DNA of 12,045 bases, taken from Candidatus Zixiibacteriota bacterium (GTDB taxonomy: Bacteria > Zixibacteria > MSB-5A5 > GN15 > FEB-12). The notes under the pieces were generated by a model. That model was not told where the DNA came from. It made no database searches and saw only the letters and a program-made list of their open reading frames with translations. Positions 1 through 7,089 of this stretch are shown piece by piece (position 1 is the first letter of the stretch; each line of letters starts with the position of its first letter). The stretch lies in NCBI GenBank assembly GCA_003641405.1, contig QNAF01000053.1, positions 1 through 12,045 on the forward strand. The letters are read 5' to 3'. Made by a program: the position numbers and the translations under genes.

Positions 1-340
1 GGTTGCGCGCCGTTTCTTCGATAGCATCAGGAACCAGTTGCTGGCCTTTTTCGAACAAGAGTTCCTGACGGATAATCTTCTCTCTTGTGACCACGTGTAA
101 TCGATTGGTCATACGGAAAAGGAAGCCTGCATAGCGCGGGTCTTCAGTGTCGTAGATGTTCCGATTCTCAACAACTACTGAGTCGATATAGAATCCCTCG
201 TAATCACCAGGATTCGAAGATTCAAGAAAGAAACCCGTGGGAGGTTCCTGAGCCCGGACAGAGTTAATTGAAAACACCCCAATCACGCAAAAAAGGACTA
301 CATGGATTATTCTCAAATCGAATCTATGCTGTTTGAGCAA
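1..340 (-). CDS. POTRA/D15-type outer-membrane protein, N-terminal part (cut by window edge)
   Basis: Only the first 113 codons are visible; the gene runs off the left edge. I chose a TTG start at 338-340 because AAAGGA lies 7 nt upstream (348-353) and because it gives a normal signal peptide: a basic n-region (KQHR), a hydrophobic core at about residues 12-25, and a cleavage-like VRA|Q at residue 30/31. An in-frame ATG at 380-382 would add 14 residues but has only a weak, distant Shine-Dalgarno site. The mature part carries a pattern typical of POTRA domains in BamA/TamA-like 'surface antigen' proteins: 'NRLHVVTREKIIRQELLF' followed by EKGQ and EETARN at about residues 79-113. In that family POTRA repeats sit in the periplasm ahead of a C-terminal beta-barrel, and they act in outer-membrane protein insertion or transport. 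The barrel lies outside the window, so this role is inferred. The gene is divergent from the secretion operon. Confidence 0.72.
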   Translation of the reverse strand, partial: MLKQHRFDLRIIHVVLFCVIGVFSINSVRAQEPPTGFFLESSNPGDYEGFYIDSVVVENRNIYDTEDPRYAGFLFRMTNRLHVVTREKIIRQELLFEKGQQLVPDAIEETARN

Positions 341-497
341 GCTGTTTTCCTTTAAGTAGTTACCGTACGTGGACTTGAGCATGTCATCAGACCACTTTCC
401 AGGACAATGCCATACTGTCTGTTGTTCCTAAGCCATTCAAACATATGTCCGATATAGTAAGGATAAGAGTAACATTTCACCAGATTGATTTCTTACT
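341..497. promoter_or_regulatory. Divergent intergenic region between the POTRA gene and the secretion operon
   Basis: These 157 bases separate two divergent genes, so promoters for both should lie here. A TATAGT hexamer at 453-458 is a possible -10 element for the plus-strand operon, but no -35 at standard spacing is convincing. The Shine-Dalgarno site of the minus-strand gene is at 348-353. No Shine-Dalgarno site is visible just before the ATG at 498. Confidence 0.35.
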
Positions 498-2237
498 ATG
501 GCTCGAAAGAGACTCGGCGAACTTCTCGTAGAACGGGGCCTTGTGACCCCGGAGCAGCTCGAAGCTGCTCTGCTGCAGCAGACCGCTACGGACAAACGAA
601 TCGGCCATATCCTGGTCGATACCGGGGTCATATCTGAAGATACTCTGATCGACGTCATCTCCGAACGGCTTTCGATTCCTCGGATATCTCTGGCCTCTAT
701 GGTCATTGACCCGGCAGTCCTCCAGCGAGTCCCCGTTGAGTTGGCTCGCCGCTACCAATTGATTCCCGTCTTTGCTATCGGCAATACTATGACACTGGCC
801 ATGGCCGATCCTCTGAATTTCGTGGCAATTGACGAAATCAAGTATCATACCGGTGGTGACATCAAGCGGGCTGTCGCCATGTTGTCGGAAATCAAGCAAG
901 CCATTGATCAATATTACTCTGTAGCCGACTCACTCGAAGGAATCATTGGAAAACCAACAGACACGGTGGATTCCCTTGCCGCTGAAGTAGCGAAGAAAGA
1001 AAAGTCGGAAGAAGCTGAAACACCTATCATCAAGCTGGTCAACCTGATCATCTCAAAGGCAGTCAAGGACAGAGCCAGCGATATCCACATAGAACCGGAC
1101 GAAACGGCTCTGAGAATCAGGTATCGTATCAGTGGTATTATGCGCGAGGAAGCTTCTCCTCCGAAGTCAATGCAACGAGAGTTAATCTCCCGTGTCAAGA
1201 TTGCGGCTGACCTTGACGTCTCGGAGAAACGACTACCGCAGGACGGCAGAATCATCATGAGTGTCGATGGCTCACCTGTCGATCTTCGCGTTTCCACGTT
1301 ACCGACAATTCACGGAGAGAAAATAGTCATACGGATATTAGATCGCCGGAACCTGATGCTTTCGTTTCGGGATCTCGGCTTTCGAGATCGCCTTTTCGAA
1401 GACTGGACTAACGTCATTCACAAACCAGAAGGTCTCATCCTGCTGTCAGGTCCTACGTCCAGCGGCAAAACGTCAACGCTCTATACGACGCTTCAGGACA
1501 TAAATTCCATTGAAAAGAATATCATAACGGTCGAGGATCCGGTCGAGTACTCGCTTCCGCTCATCAACCAGGTACAAATCAACGAGAAGGCCGGTCTGAC
1601 CTTTCCTTCAACTCTGCGCGCCATGCTTCGCCAAAACCCCGACATCATTATGATAGGAGAAATCCGGGACGCGGACACTGCTCAGATGGCCATCCGTTCA
1701 TCTCTTACCGGTCACCTGGTCTTCTCAACTCTCCATACCAACGACGCGCCGTCAGCCGTAACGCGTCTCGTCGATATGGGTATCGAGAACTACATGGTCG
1801 TCTCGGCTCTAAAGGGCGTCATGGCTCAACGGTTGGTTCGAGTCAACTGTCCTGATTGTGTGGAGAGTTACAAACCCGTAGATCAAATACTCAAGCGCGC
1901 CGGACTCACCGAGCTGGCAGATGTCACAGAGTTCCGCAGAGGAACAGGCTGCTCCCATTGCCGTGGTTCTGGTTTCAAGGGTATGACGGGTGTGTTCGAA
2001 TTTCTTGCCATGAACCAGTCGATAGAAGATTTGATACTTGCCGGCGGCTCGTTGAGCGCAATTCGCGATGAGGCTCGCCGATCAGGATATGTGCCTCTGT
2101 TCGAAGCCGGCCTTGAGAAGGTCGTCAACGGTACCGTCTGCCTTGAGGAACTTCTAAAAGAAACATCAAATATCGAAGACTATACGTTCCAGTCTGATCA
2201 GATAGCACACGAGGACAGCCATGCCGGCAGTCTATAA
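498..2237 (+). CDS. gspE: Type II secretion / type IV pilus assembly ATPase (GspE/PilB family)
   Basis: This 579-residue cytoplasmic hexameric ATPase would power pseudopilus assembly. The N-terminus (about 1-140, opening with 'KRLGELLVERGLVTPEQL') is an MshEN/GspE_N domain of the kind found in PilB and GspE, which in some relatives binds cyclic-di-GMP or contacts the PilM/GspL partner. The ATPase core shows Walker A GPTSSGKT (318-325), an Asp box ITVEDPVE (343-350), Walker B IIMIGEIRD (383-391) and a His box TGHLVFSTLHTNDA (404-417). A zinc-finger-type tetracysteine follows: C451/C454 and C485/C488. All catalytic motifs appear intact and the length is typical of PilB/GspE. The start agrees with the family N-terminus, although no Shine-Dalgarno site precedes it. 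It is the first gene of the operon and overlaps the next gene by 17 nt. PilB versus GspE cannot be decided from this sequence alone. A PilT retraction ATPase is less likely because PilT lacks the MshEN domain and tetracysteine. Confidence 0.96.
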   Translation: MARKRLGELLVERGLVTPEQLEAALLQQTATDKRIGHILVDTGVISEDTLIDVISERLSIPRISLASMVIDPAVLQRVPVELARRYQLIPVFAIGNTMTLAMADPLNFVAIDEIKYHTGGDIKRAVAMLSEIKQAIDQYYSVADSLEGIIGKPTDTVDSLAAEVAKKEKSEEAETPIIKLVNLIISKAVKDRASDIHIEPDETALRIRYRISGIMREEASPPKSMQRELISRVKIAADLDVSEKRLPQDGRIIMSVDGSPVDLRVSTLPTIHGEKIVIRILDRRNLMLSFRDLGFRDRLFEDWTNVIHKPEGLILLSGPTSSGKTSTLYTTLQDINSIEKNIITVEDPVEYSLPLINQVQINEKAGLTFPSTLRAMLRQNPDIIMIGEIRDADTAQMAIRSSLTGHLVFSTLHTNDAPSAVTRLVDMGIENYMVVSALKGVMAQRLVRVNCPDCVESYKPVDQILKRAGLTELADVTEFRRGTGCSHCRGSGFKGMTGVFEFLAMNQSIEDLILAGGSLSAIRDEARRSGYVPLFEAGLEKVVNGTVCLEELLKETSNIEDYTFQSDQIAHEDSHAGSL

Positions 2238-3435
2238 ATGGCGTGCAGTCGCCCCTGACGGCACTCAAGAGACTGGTTCAACAACAGCAACCACTGTTAC
2301 TACCGTCGAAGAGCTCCTTCGGAGTCAATCGCTGATCCCCGTAGAGATCAAAGAGACCAAGGCCAAAAGCTCGGGTTCTCTGTTTGGTTTCTTCAAAGGT
2401 ACCAACTATGAGAGCCTGATTATGTTCACGAGCAGCCTGGCTACGATGAACCGCGCAGGTATCCCGCTGCTAAGAGCATTGTCCATCATTCGTGTCGGGA
2501 AGGAAGGCAGCGAATACAATTTGGCCATCGATGCAATACGCCAGGACATTCAGTCAGGGAAATCGCTTTCGGAGGCCATGAAGAAGTTCCCAAAGCTGTT
2601 TTCCAGCGTGTACACAAGTTGCATAATGGCCGGTGAGGAATCAGGTAAACTGGACAACACTCTGGATGAACTCATCGTGATCCTGGAACAAGAGATGGAG
2701 TTGATCCGCCACATCAAATCGGGGCTTCGCTACCCACTAATTGTGATCGGCATCATCGTGGTAGCTTTCGTAGTACTTATCAACTTCGTCATACCGAAGT
2801 TCCTGAATTTCTTCTCGACGTTCAACGCCGAACTGCCGCTGCTAACGCGAATAATCATGTCGATCAGCAATTTCGCGACCAGCTACTGGCCGGTCATATT
2901 ACTATTGCTCGTCGCAATGGGTGTCGCCCTGAAATTCTTTCTGGCCAATGAAAAGGGCAGATACTGGTTTGACGGCAAGCTCCTCAAGATGCCGGTTTTT
3001 GGCGACTTGATTATCAAAGGTAACGTGGCGCGATTCTGTTTGCTGTTCAGGGTACTGGTCTCATCAGGACTGAATGTTGTCAGGTCAGTCACTATTCTGG
3101 CAGCAACTGTCAAGAATACTGCAATCGCCGCAGAAATCAGTCAGATGGCAGAGCTGTTTCGCCTGGGCCGAGACATCAATGTTTCCTCCACTGACTTCAA
3201 GTATTTCCCGAACCAGGCATTACATATGATATCGATCGGGATGGAATCAGGTAACATGGACTCCATGTTACGAGAAGTGGGCAATTACTACACCAAGCAG
3301 GTGACCTATACCTCGCGCCAACTCACAGCTATCATAGAACCAATCCTGACTCTGATCATGGGAATATTCATCCTTGTGCTTGCCCTCGCGATCTTCCTGC
3401 CTATGTGGAATATCATCAAGATATTCAACCATTAG
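2221..3435 (+). CDS. gspF: Inner-membrane platform protein (GspF/PilC family)
   Basis: This 404-residue polytopic platform protein couples the ATPase to pilin extraction from the membrane. It has the family layout: a short N-terminal part starting 'YKWRAVAPDG', then two homologous GspF domains at about 65-187 and 268-390. Each carries the signature helix turn, 'AGEESGKLD' at 137-145 and 'IGMESGNMD' at 339-347. Membrane segments lie at about 171-190, 222-241 and 368-392, and the protein ends with the typical FLPMWNI. Its length is normal for PilC/GspF. The ATG sits 6 nt after GAGG (2211-2214), inside the 3' end of the ATPase gene, so the two are probably translationally coupled. There is no sign of truncation. 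Confidence 0.95.
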   Translation: MPAVYKWRAVAPDGTQETGSTTATTVTTVEELLRSQSLIPVEIKETKAKSSGSLFGFFKGTNYESLIMFTSSLATMNRAGIPLLRALSIIRVGKEGSEYNLAIDAIRQDIQSGKSLSEAMKKFPKLFSSVYTSCIMAGEESGKLDNTLDELIVILEQEMELIRHIKSGLRYPLIVIGIIVVAFVVLINFVIPKFLNFFSTFNAELPLLTRIIMSISNFATSYWPVILLLLVAMGVALKFFLANEKGRYWFDGKLLKMPVFGDLIIKGNVARFCLLFRVLVSSGLNVVRSVTILAATVKNTAIAAEISQMAELFRLGRDINVSSTDFKYFPNQALHMISIGMESGNMDSMLREVGNYYTKQVTYTSRQLTAIIEPILTLIMGIFILVLALAIFLPMWNIIKIFNH

Positions 3436-3506
3436 ACATATTAAAGATAGTGCGCCTTTCGTCCGACAATAACTCTATAAATCTGTATTACTAACACGCT
3501 TACGTT

Positions 3507-3512
3507 AGGAGG
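3507..3512 (+). promoter_or_regulatory. Strong Shine-Dalgarno site for the first pilin
   Basis: A perfect AGGAGG (extended AGGAGGAG, 3507-3514) lies 4 nt before the ATG at 3517 and 19 nt before the in-frame ATG at 3532, so the first ATG is favoured. The 81-base gap before this gene is the only sizeable gap in the operon. Together with the strong site it fits higher expression of the major pilin. No convincing internal promoter was seen in the gap. Confidence 0.7.
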
Positions 3513-3516
3513 AGAA

Positions 3517-3951
3517 ATGCGTCTGTATCCTATGACAAACAGAAAAGGTTTCACGCTCATTGAACTCGTGATTATCATCGTTGTTCTGGGCATTCTCGCC
3601 GCAGTGGCTATCCCGAAGTATCAGGATATCACGGGTGAAGCGAGGGAAGCCGCCTGCCGGGGAACACTCGGAAGTCTGCGCTCAGGAATCACGATATTCT
3701 ACGCCAATAGCGCCGTTACAAGCGGTGCCACTGCTACTTGGCCGACACTGGCGGAGTTGGAGACATATGGAACGGTGATGGCCCAGAGTATCCCTGCTAA
3801 CCCATATCAGGCGTCCGCCAATGCCCCCGATTCCATCGTTACAGGCGTCACCAAGGGTACTATCGTTGGCGCCCGCGGCGGCTGGGCCTACCTGGCAGCA
3901 ACCGGGGAGATCTGGCCCAACACGAATTCAGCTGGCGAGAATAGCTGGTAG
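3517..3951 (+). CDS. Major pseudopilin, prepilin-type (GspG-like)
   Basis: A 144-residue prepilin. It has a class III signal: an 11-residue basic leader ending RKG, then FTLIE, giving a predicted G11|F12 prepilin-peptidase cleavage with the conserved Glu at +5 (E16). A hydrophobic helix follows at 12-34 ('ELVIIIVVLGILAAVAIPKY'). The globular part (35-144) is short and ends with 'GGWAYLAATGEIWPN' near residues 121-135, a pattern common in small GspG/PilE-like pilins. There is a single Cys at 47, so no intramolecular disulfide is expected. The gene has its own strong Shine-Dalgarno site and comes first of the two pilin genes, so it is probably the main fibre subunit. Assignment as pilin is firm; GspG-like pseudopilin versus a true type IV pilin is open. 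Confidence 0.9.
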   Translation: MRLYPMTNRKGFTLIELVIIIVVLGILAAVAIPKYQDITGEAREAACRGTLGSLRSGITIFYANSAVTSGATATWPTLAELETYGTVMAQSIPANPYQASANAPDSIVTGVTKGTIVGARGGWAYLAATGEIWPNTNSAGENSW

Positions 3952-3967
3952 AGGCCGGTCGATCAAA

Positions 3968-4438
3968 ATGATGGCGTCAGTGCACATGACGGCAACCAGC
4001 CGGCATAACTGCCATGGCTGGACTCTGATTGAGTTGGTCATTGTTATCGTTGTGCTCGGTATTATGGCTGCCGTAGCAGTACCGGAATTCGCTGATATGG
4101 CTGACAGTTCCAGAATCAACGCCACCAAGCAGGAAATGCTGGCGCTGAAAGTTGCGATAGTCGGCGATCCCTCAGCTACTAGTGGCGGCGTGTACATCAA
4201 CCGCGGGTACGAAGGTGACGTTGGTTTTGTACCATCAGCGCTAACAGATCTCGCCGCCAAACCGGATTCGGTATCGAGCTACAATCCTCTCACCCGGTTA
4301 GGCTGGAACGGTCCATACATCGACAGTTGCAGCGGGGAATACCTGACTGACGCCTGGAGTATTGCGTACGTCTTTCAACCTTCGTCGAGAAGGATACTGT
4401 CAATCGGCAGCAGCGACACCATTCGAATCATCTTCTAA
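3968..4438 (+). CDS. Second pseudopilin, GspG-like, with Trp at mature position +1
   Basis: A 156-residue prepilin-like protein. The frame is open upstream to 3821, but that part overlaps the first pilin; the tandem ATGATG at 3968 is the sensible start, giving a 17-residue leader. GAGG at 3951-3954 is 13 nt upstream. The cleavage site reads NCHG|WTLIE, with Gly at -1 and Glu at +5 kept but Trp where Phe or Met is usual. The hydrophobic helix spans about 18-38. The globular part resembles the T2SS GspG (major pseudopilin) fold: 'GYEGDVGFVPSAL' (80-92), 'GWNGPYID' (112-119), 'YLTDAW' (125-130), and a terminal 'ILSIGSSD' in place of the usual SLGADG-like ending. C121 is the only Cys in the mature part. 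The start lies 16 nt after the first pilin's stop. Role as second major-type or tip subunit is inferred. Confidence 0.85.
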   Translation: MMASVHMTATSRHNCHGWTLIELVIVIVVLGIMAAVAVPEFADMADSSRINATKQEMLALKVAIVGDPSATSGGVYINRGYEGDVGFVPSALTDLAAKPDSVSSYNPLTRLGWNGPYIDSCSGEYLTDAWSIAYVFQPSSRRILSIGSSDTIRIIF

Positions 4439-4452
4439 CACGGACAGGCACA

Positions 4453-6069
4453 ATGACAGGGCTGAAGCTGTGGACAAAAAAAACTAAGCCGCCTGTTGCA
4501 GAAGAACCTGTCCAGGGAAACGCTGCGCCAACGGTCAAGATCGAAACGCTCTCGCCAAGAAGGCGTCTCAATGTTGGGCGACAACTGGCATTTGCCGTCG
4601 ATGACAACGCGATCCAGATGGCTGCTGCCACCGGCAACGGCTTCAATAATCGATTACTTGATGTCAGAAAGACATACATTCCAAGCAGTCTTGAAGATCC
4701 AGACGAACGCCGGAGCTTCGCTGCCAATGCAATCAACTCATTCGTAGAGAGGTTTGGCGGTCGGCTTACAGAAATCTCTCTGATTCTTGATGGTCCGGAT
4801 ACCGCTCTCAGAACTTTTTCGTTGCCCGATATGAAACCAGCCGATCTTCATTCGGCTGTCAAATACGAGGCAATAAGACAACTCCCTTTCCCATCAGACG
4901 ACTGTCTATTTGACTACCGACCCGTCCAGAGAATCACAACAGATTCGAAGAGACATCTCAAGATAGCGGTGATAGCGTCAACCAAACGCCTGGTACAAGA
5001 ACAACTGGCCCTGTTTGACGAACTCGGGCTGGAAGTAGCTCATCTTTACCATTGCCAATATGTTAGTGGTCAGATACTGCGTTTTCTGCGTGACTTCAGT
5101 CATGACACCAACTACGCCATGATCAATATCCAGCGGGAGCGCTGTGAGATCGCGTACTATCATGGATATCGACTCGAGTTTTCCCATATCGGCTCAACCG
5201 GTTCATCTTTCCTGGCAAATCGCTCAGACCCCACCATGTTCGAGTATTTTGCCGAGGCCCTGGCCACGGAAATACAGAACTCGCTGGACTACTATAGCGG
5301 ACAGCAATCTTCTCAGTTCTCAAACAACATTCTCGTGCATGGTGATCTGGCCTACAGTGAAGAGTTGATTGATCGGTTGAGTGACCGGTTCGGATTTGCC
5401 TTTCAGCGTTTTCCAGTTGAACATCCATCATTGATTGAAGGCAATGAACATCAGTTCCATGATACCATTCCTGTCTGCCTGTCGGTCACAGCAGCCGTAA
5501 CCAGTTCAGTTGTACTGCCTGATCTCTTGCCGTCCGAACGGAAAGAACGGCATCGCATTCACTCCGTAAACCGGCTGGGAGTAGCCTCTCTCGTAGTGCT
5601 TGCAGGCATTCTTGGGACTTTCTGGCTTTCGGAAACGTCATCAACACATAGCGTACGCAGTTATCAGACAAACCTACTGAGAGAAGTCGAAGCGTTCAAA
5701 ACAACCAGTACTTTCGTTGAGTACAATCGCATCAAACAGAAGATCGCCAGCAATCAGGCCTATATCGACAAAACCAAGGAAGTACCAAGTTGTCTCTCAC
5801 TGAACCTAAAAGAGCTTTCCCACATGACACCGTCTGCTATCCGCCTTCGGAGTATGGATTTCCACGCCGGATCGGAAAACGAGAACCTTCATATCTCAGG
5901 CGTGGTAACCACGAAATCTTCCCCACCTGAGGTTGTCCTGGCGGAGTTCGTCGAGAACCTGGTCGCTTCCCCATTTTGGGAGAATGTCAAGGTGGATCGT
6001 TACATTAAGAAGCGAACTAAGGACGGATTCTCCATGGAGTTTGATCTCAGTATGAAAGGGATAACATGA
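4453..6069 (+). CDS. Fused PilM-PilN protein (GspL-like assembly platform subunit)
   Basis: A 538-residue protein joining two functions. After a Lys/Pro-rich cytoplasmic extension (1-40), residues about 42-350 have an actin-like PilM/GspL pattern ('FSLPDMKPADLHSAVKYEA' at 122-140, then 'DELGLEVAHL'). The usual phosphate-binding motifs are eroded: 'AVDDNAIQM' replaces the GIDIGSSSVK-type loop and 'VHGDLAY' replaces the GGG motif, so ATP binding is doubtful. Residues 354-366 read 'VLPDLLPSERKER', like the N-terminal NLLP motif of PilN. A membrane helix (about 375-392), a periplasmic helical stretch and a ferredoxin-like PilN domain (about 445-538, 'LVASPFWENVKVDRY') follow. GspL has this same overall plan. 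The protein should recruit the ATPase and bridge to the PilO-like partner. Its stop overlaps the next start as ATGA. Confidence 0.86.
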   Translation: MTGLKLWTKKTKPPVAEEPVQGNAAPTVKIETLSPRRRLNVGRQLAFAVDDNAIQMAAATGNGFNNRLLDVRKTYIPSSLEDPDERRSFAANAINSFVERFGGRLTEISLILDGPDTALRTFSLPDMKPADLHSAVKYEAIRQLPFPSDDCLFDYRPVQRITTDSKRHLKIAVIASTKRLVQEQLALFDELGLEVAHLYHCQYVSGQILRFLRDFSHDTNYAMINIQRERCEIAYYHGYRLEFSHIGSTGSSFLANRSDPTMFEYFAEALATEIQNSLDYYSGQQSSQFSNNILVHGDLAYSEELIDRLSDRFGFAFQRFPVEHPSLIEGNEHQFHDTIPVCLSVTAAVTSSVVLPDLLPSERKERHRIHSVNRLGVASLVVLAGILGTFWLSETSSTHSVRSYQTNLLREVEAFKTTSTFVEYNRIKQKIASNQAYIDKTKEVPSCLSLNLKELSHMTPSAIRLRSMDFHAGSENENLHISGVVTTKSSPPEVVLAEFVENLVASPFWENVKVDRYIKKRTKDGFSMEFDLSMKGIT

Positions 6070-6632
6070 ATCGTCGCATTGCCTACTTTGTTGTCGGTGC
6101 CCTGTCTATGTGTGGCCTGTGGTTCATGTTCATCCACGCACCAATGGTCAATGACCAACGACAGATACAGTTGCAAATTGCGGAGGCGGAGGCACAACTG
6201 GCCGATTTCAATCACACCATGGAACAATTGCCCAGGTTCATCGAGGAGTCCAACAGCCTAAATACATACAGAGATAAGATGAACTCCTCTCTCTACGCCA
6301 AAAATGATATTCTCGAACTGTTCAGAAAGATCACGGAAGATGCCGTCGTACAGAACCTCACGGTTGTGGAAATCAGTCCGCCTGTCATGGAGATCCTGGC
6401 GCTCAACCGCGTAACGGGCCTCACCTCCGAGCCACCGTTTCTCAATATCAAACTCAACATTGAAGGTGGCTTTACGGATTTCGGGAAATACCTTTTCCAC
6501 CTGGAATCCAGCCCGTACTTCCGCTCTATCAACTTCTGCTCTCTACAATCAGATGAAGATGGCACAGGACAACTCAACGTGACAGTTTCGTTTAGGGCAC
6601 TTCTGGGATCTGCCGGAGAAAACGAGGCATGA
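6066..6632 (+). CDS. PilO/GspM-like inner-membrane alignment protein
   Basis: A 188-residue bitopic protein: a short basic N-terminus (MNRR), one membrane helix at about 6-25, a periplasmic coiled coil at about 28-75 ('QLQIAEAEAQLADF'), and a C-terminal ferredoxin-like domain. The end of that domain matches the PilO pattern: 'FLNIKLNIEGGFTDFGKYLF' with 'LESSPYF' at 125-152, then a final beta strand 'LNVTVSF'. PilO pairs with PilN (GspM with GspL) to set the spacing between motor and secretin. Gene order and ATGA overlaps on both sides (6066-6069 and 6629-6632) support stoichiometric co-translation with the fused PilMN and the PilP-like protein. Identification rests on topology, pattern and position, because PilO sequences diverge strongly. 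Confidence 0.84.
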   Translation: MNRRIAYFVVGALSMCGLWFMFIHAPMVNDQRQIQLQIAEAEAQLADFNHTMEQLPRFIEESNSLNTYRDKMNSSLYAKNDILELFRKITEDAVVQNLTVVEISPPVMEILALNRVTGLTSEPPFLNIKLNIEGGFTDFGKYLFHLESSPYFRSINFCSLQSDEDGTGQLNVTVSFRALLGSAGENEA

Positions 6633-7087
6633 GCGATCGAACCAGAAAAATCCTGATCTACCTTACGCTCCCGGCAGCGATTATCTGGGGTGTATTCAAT
6701 CTACCGGGCAATAAGGACCAAAGCTCAGTCGCACCTGCGCAGCAGCAACTTCAGCCACAGGTAGTAGCCGCCGAGAAGGTGATACCTCTAAGCCCGATTA
6801 GTGCTCATTTGATCAATATTGAAGAAAAGAGTGCTCAAAAGTGGGGTGCCGACCCGTTCCGCACCCACAAGCCAAAAAATAGTCGTATAGCGTCTTCCAC
6901 TCCGAACCGTAACTGGGTGCTGCAAGGCATTGTCTACAAGACAGAACAGCCAATGGCTTTCATAAACTCCCGGTCCGTCAAAGTAGGCGATAAGATAGAC
7001 GATGCCACCGTAGTGGCTATCAATAAAAAGACAGTGACGTTGGAATATAACGGCCGACGAATCGATTTGTCCGTTAACAAAGGCTGA
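6629..7087 (+). CDS. PilP/GspC-like secretin-connector protein
   Basis: A 152-residue protein with one N-terminal membrane helix (about 8-24), a Gln/Pro-rich periplasmic linker (30-60) and a small beta-rich domain at about 94-150. The domain has the homology-region pattern of GspC and PilP: 'KWGADPF' at 71-77, then 'WVLQGIVYKTEQPMAFIN' at 96-113 and 'VKVGDKI' at 117-123. In the family this domain binds the N0 domain of the secretin. There is no lipobox Cys, so it is anchored by a membrane helix as in GspC rather than as a lipoprotein like classical PilP. No PDZ or coiled-coil domain follows, so it is shorter than proteobacterial GspC. It overlaps the PilO-like gene by 4 nt and ends 2 nt before the secretin ATG. 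Confidence 0.84.
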   Translation: MSDRTRKILIYLTLPAAIIWGVFNLPGNKDQSSVAPAQQQLQPQVVAAEKVIPLSPISAHLINIEEKSAQKWGADPFRTHKPKNSRIASSTPNRNWVLQGIVYKTEQPMAFINSRSVKVGDKIDDATVVAINKKTVTLEYNGRRIDLSVNKG

Positions 7088-7089
7088 GT

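Noticed and set aside
477..911. A 144-codon minus-strand frame inside the ATPase gene
   Set aside because: It lies fully opposite conserved GspE coding sequence, runs across the intergenic start region and has no recognisable product; a shadow frame.
3821..3967. Upstream extension of the second pilin frame
   Set aside because: It overlaps the 3' end of the first pilin and would place 66 residues before the prepilin cleavage site, far longer than any normal leader; the ATG at 3968 is preferred.
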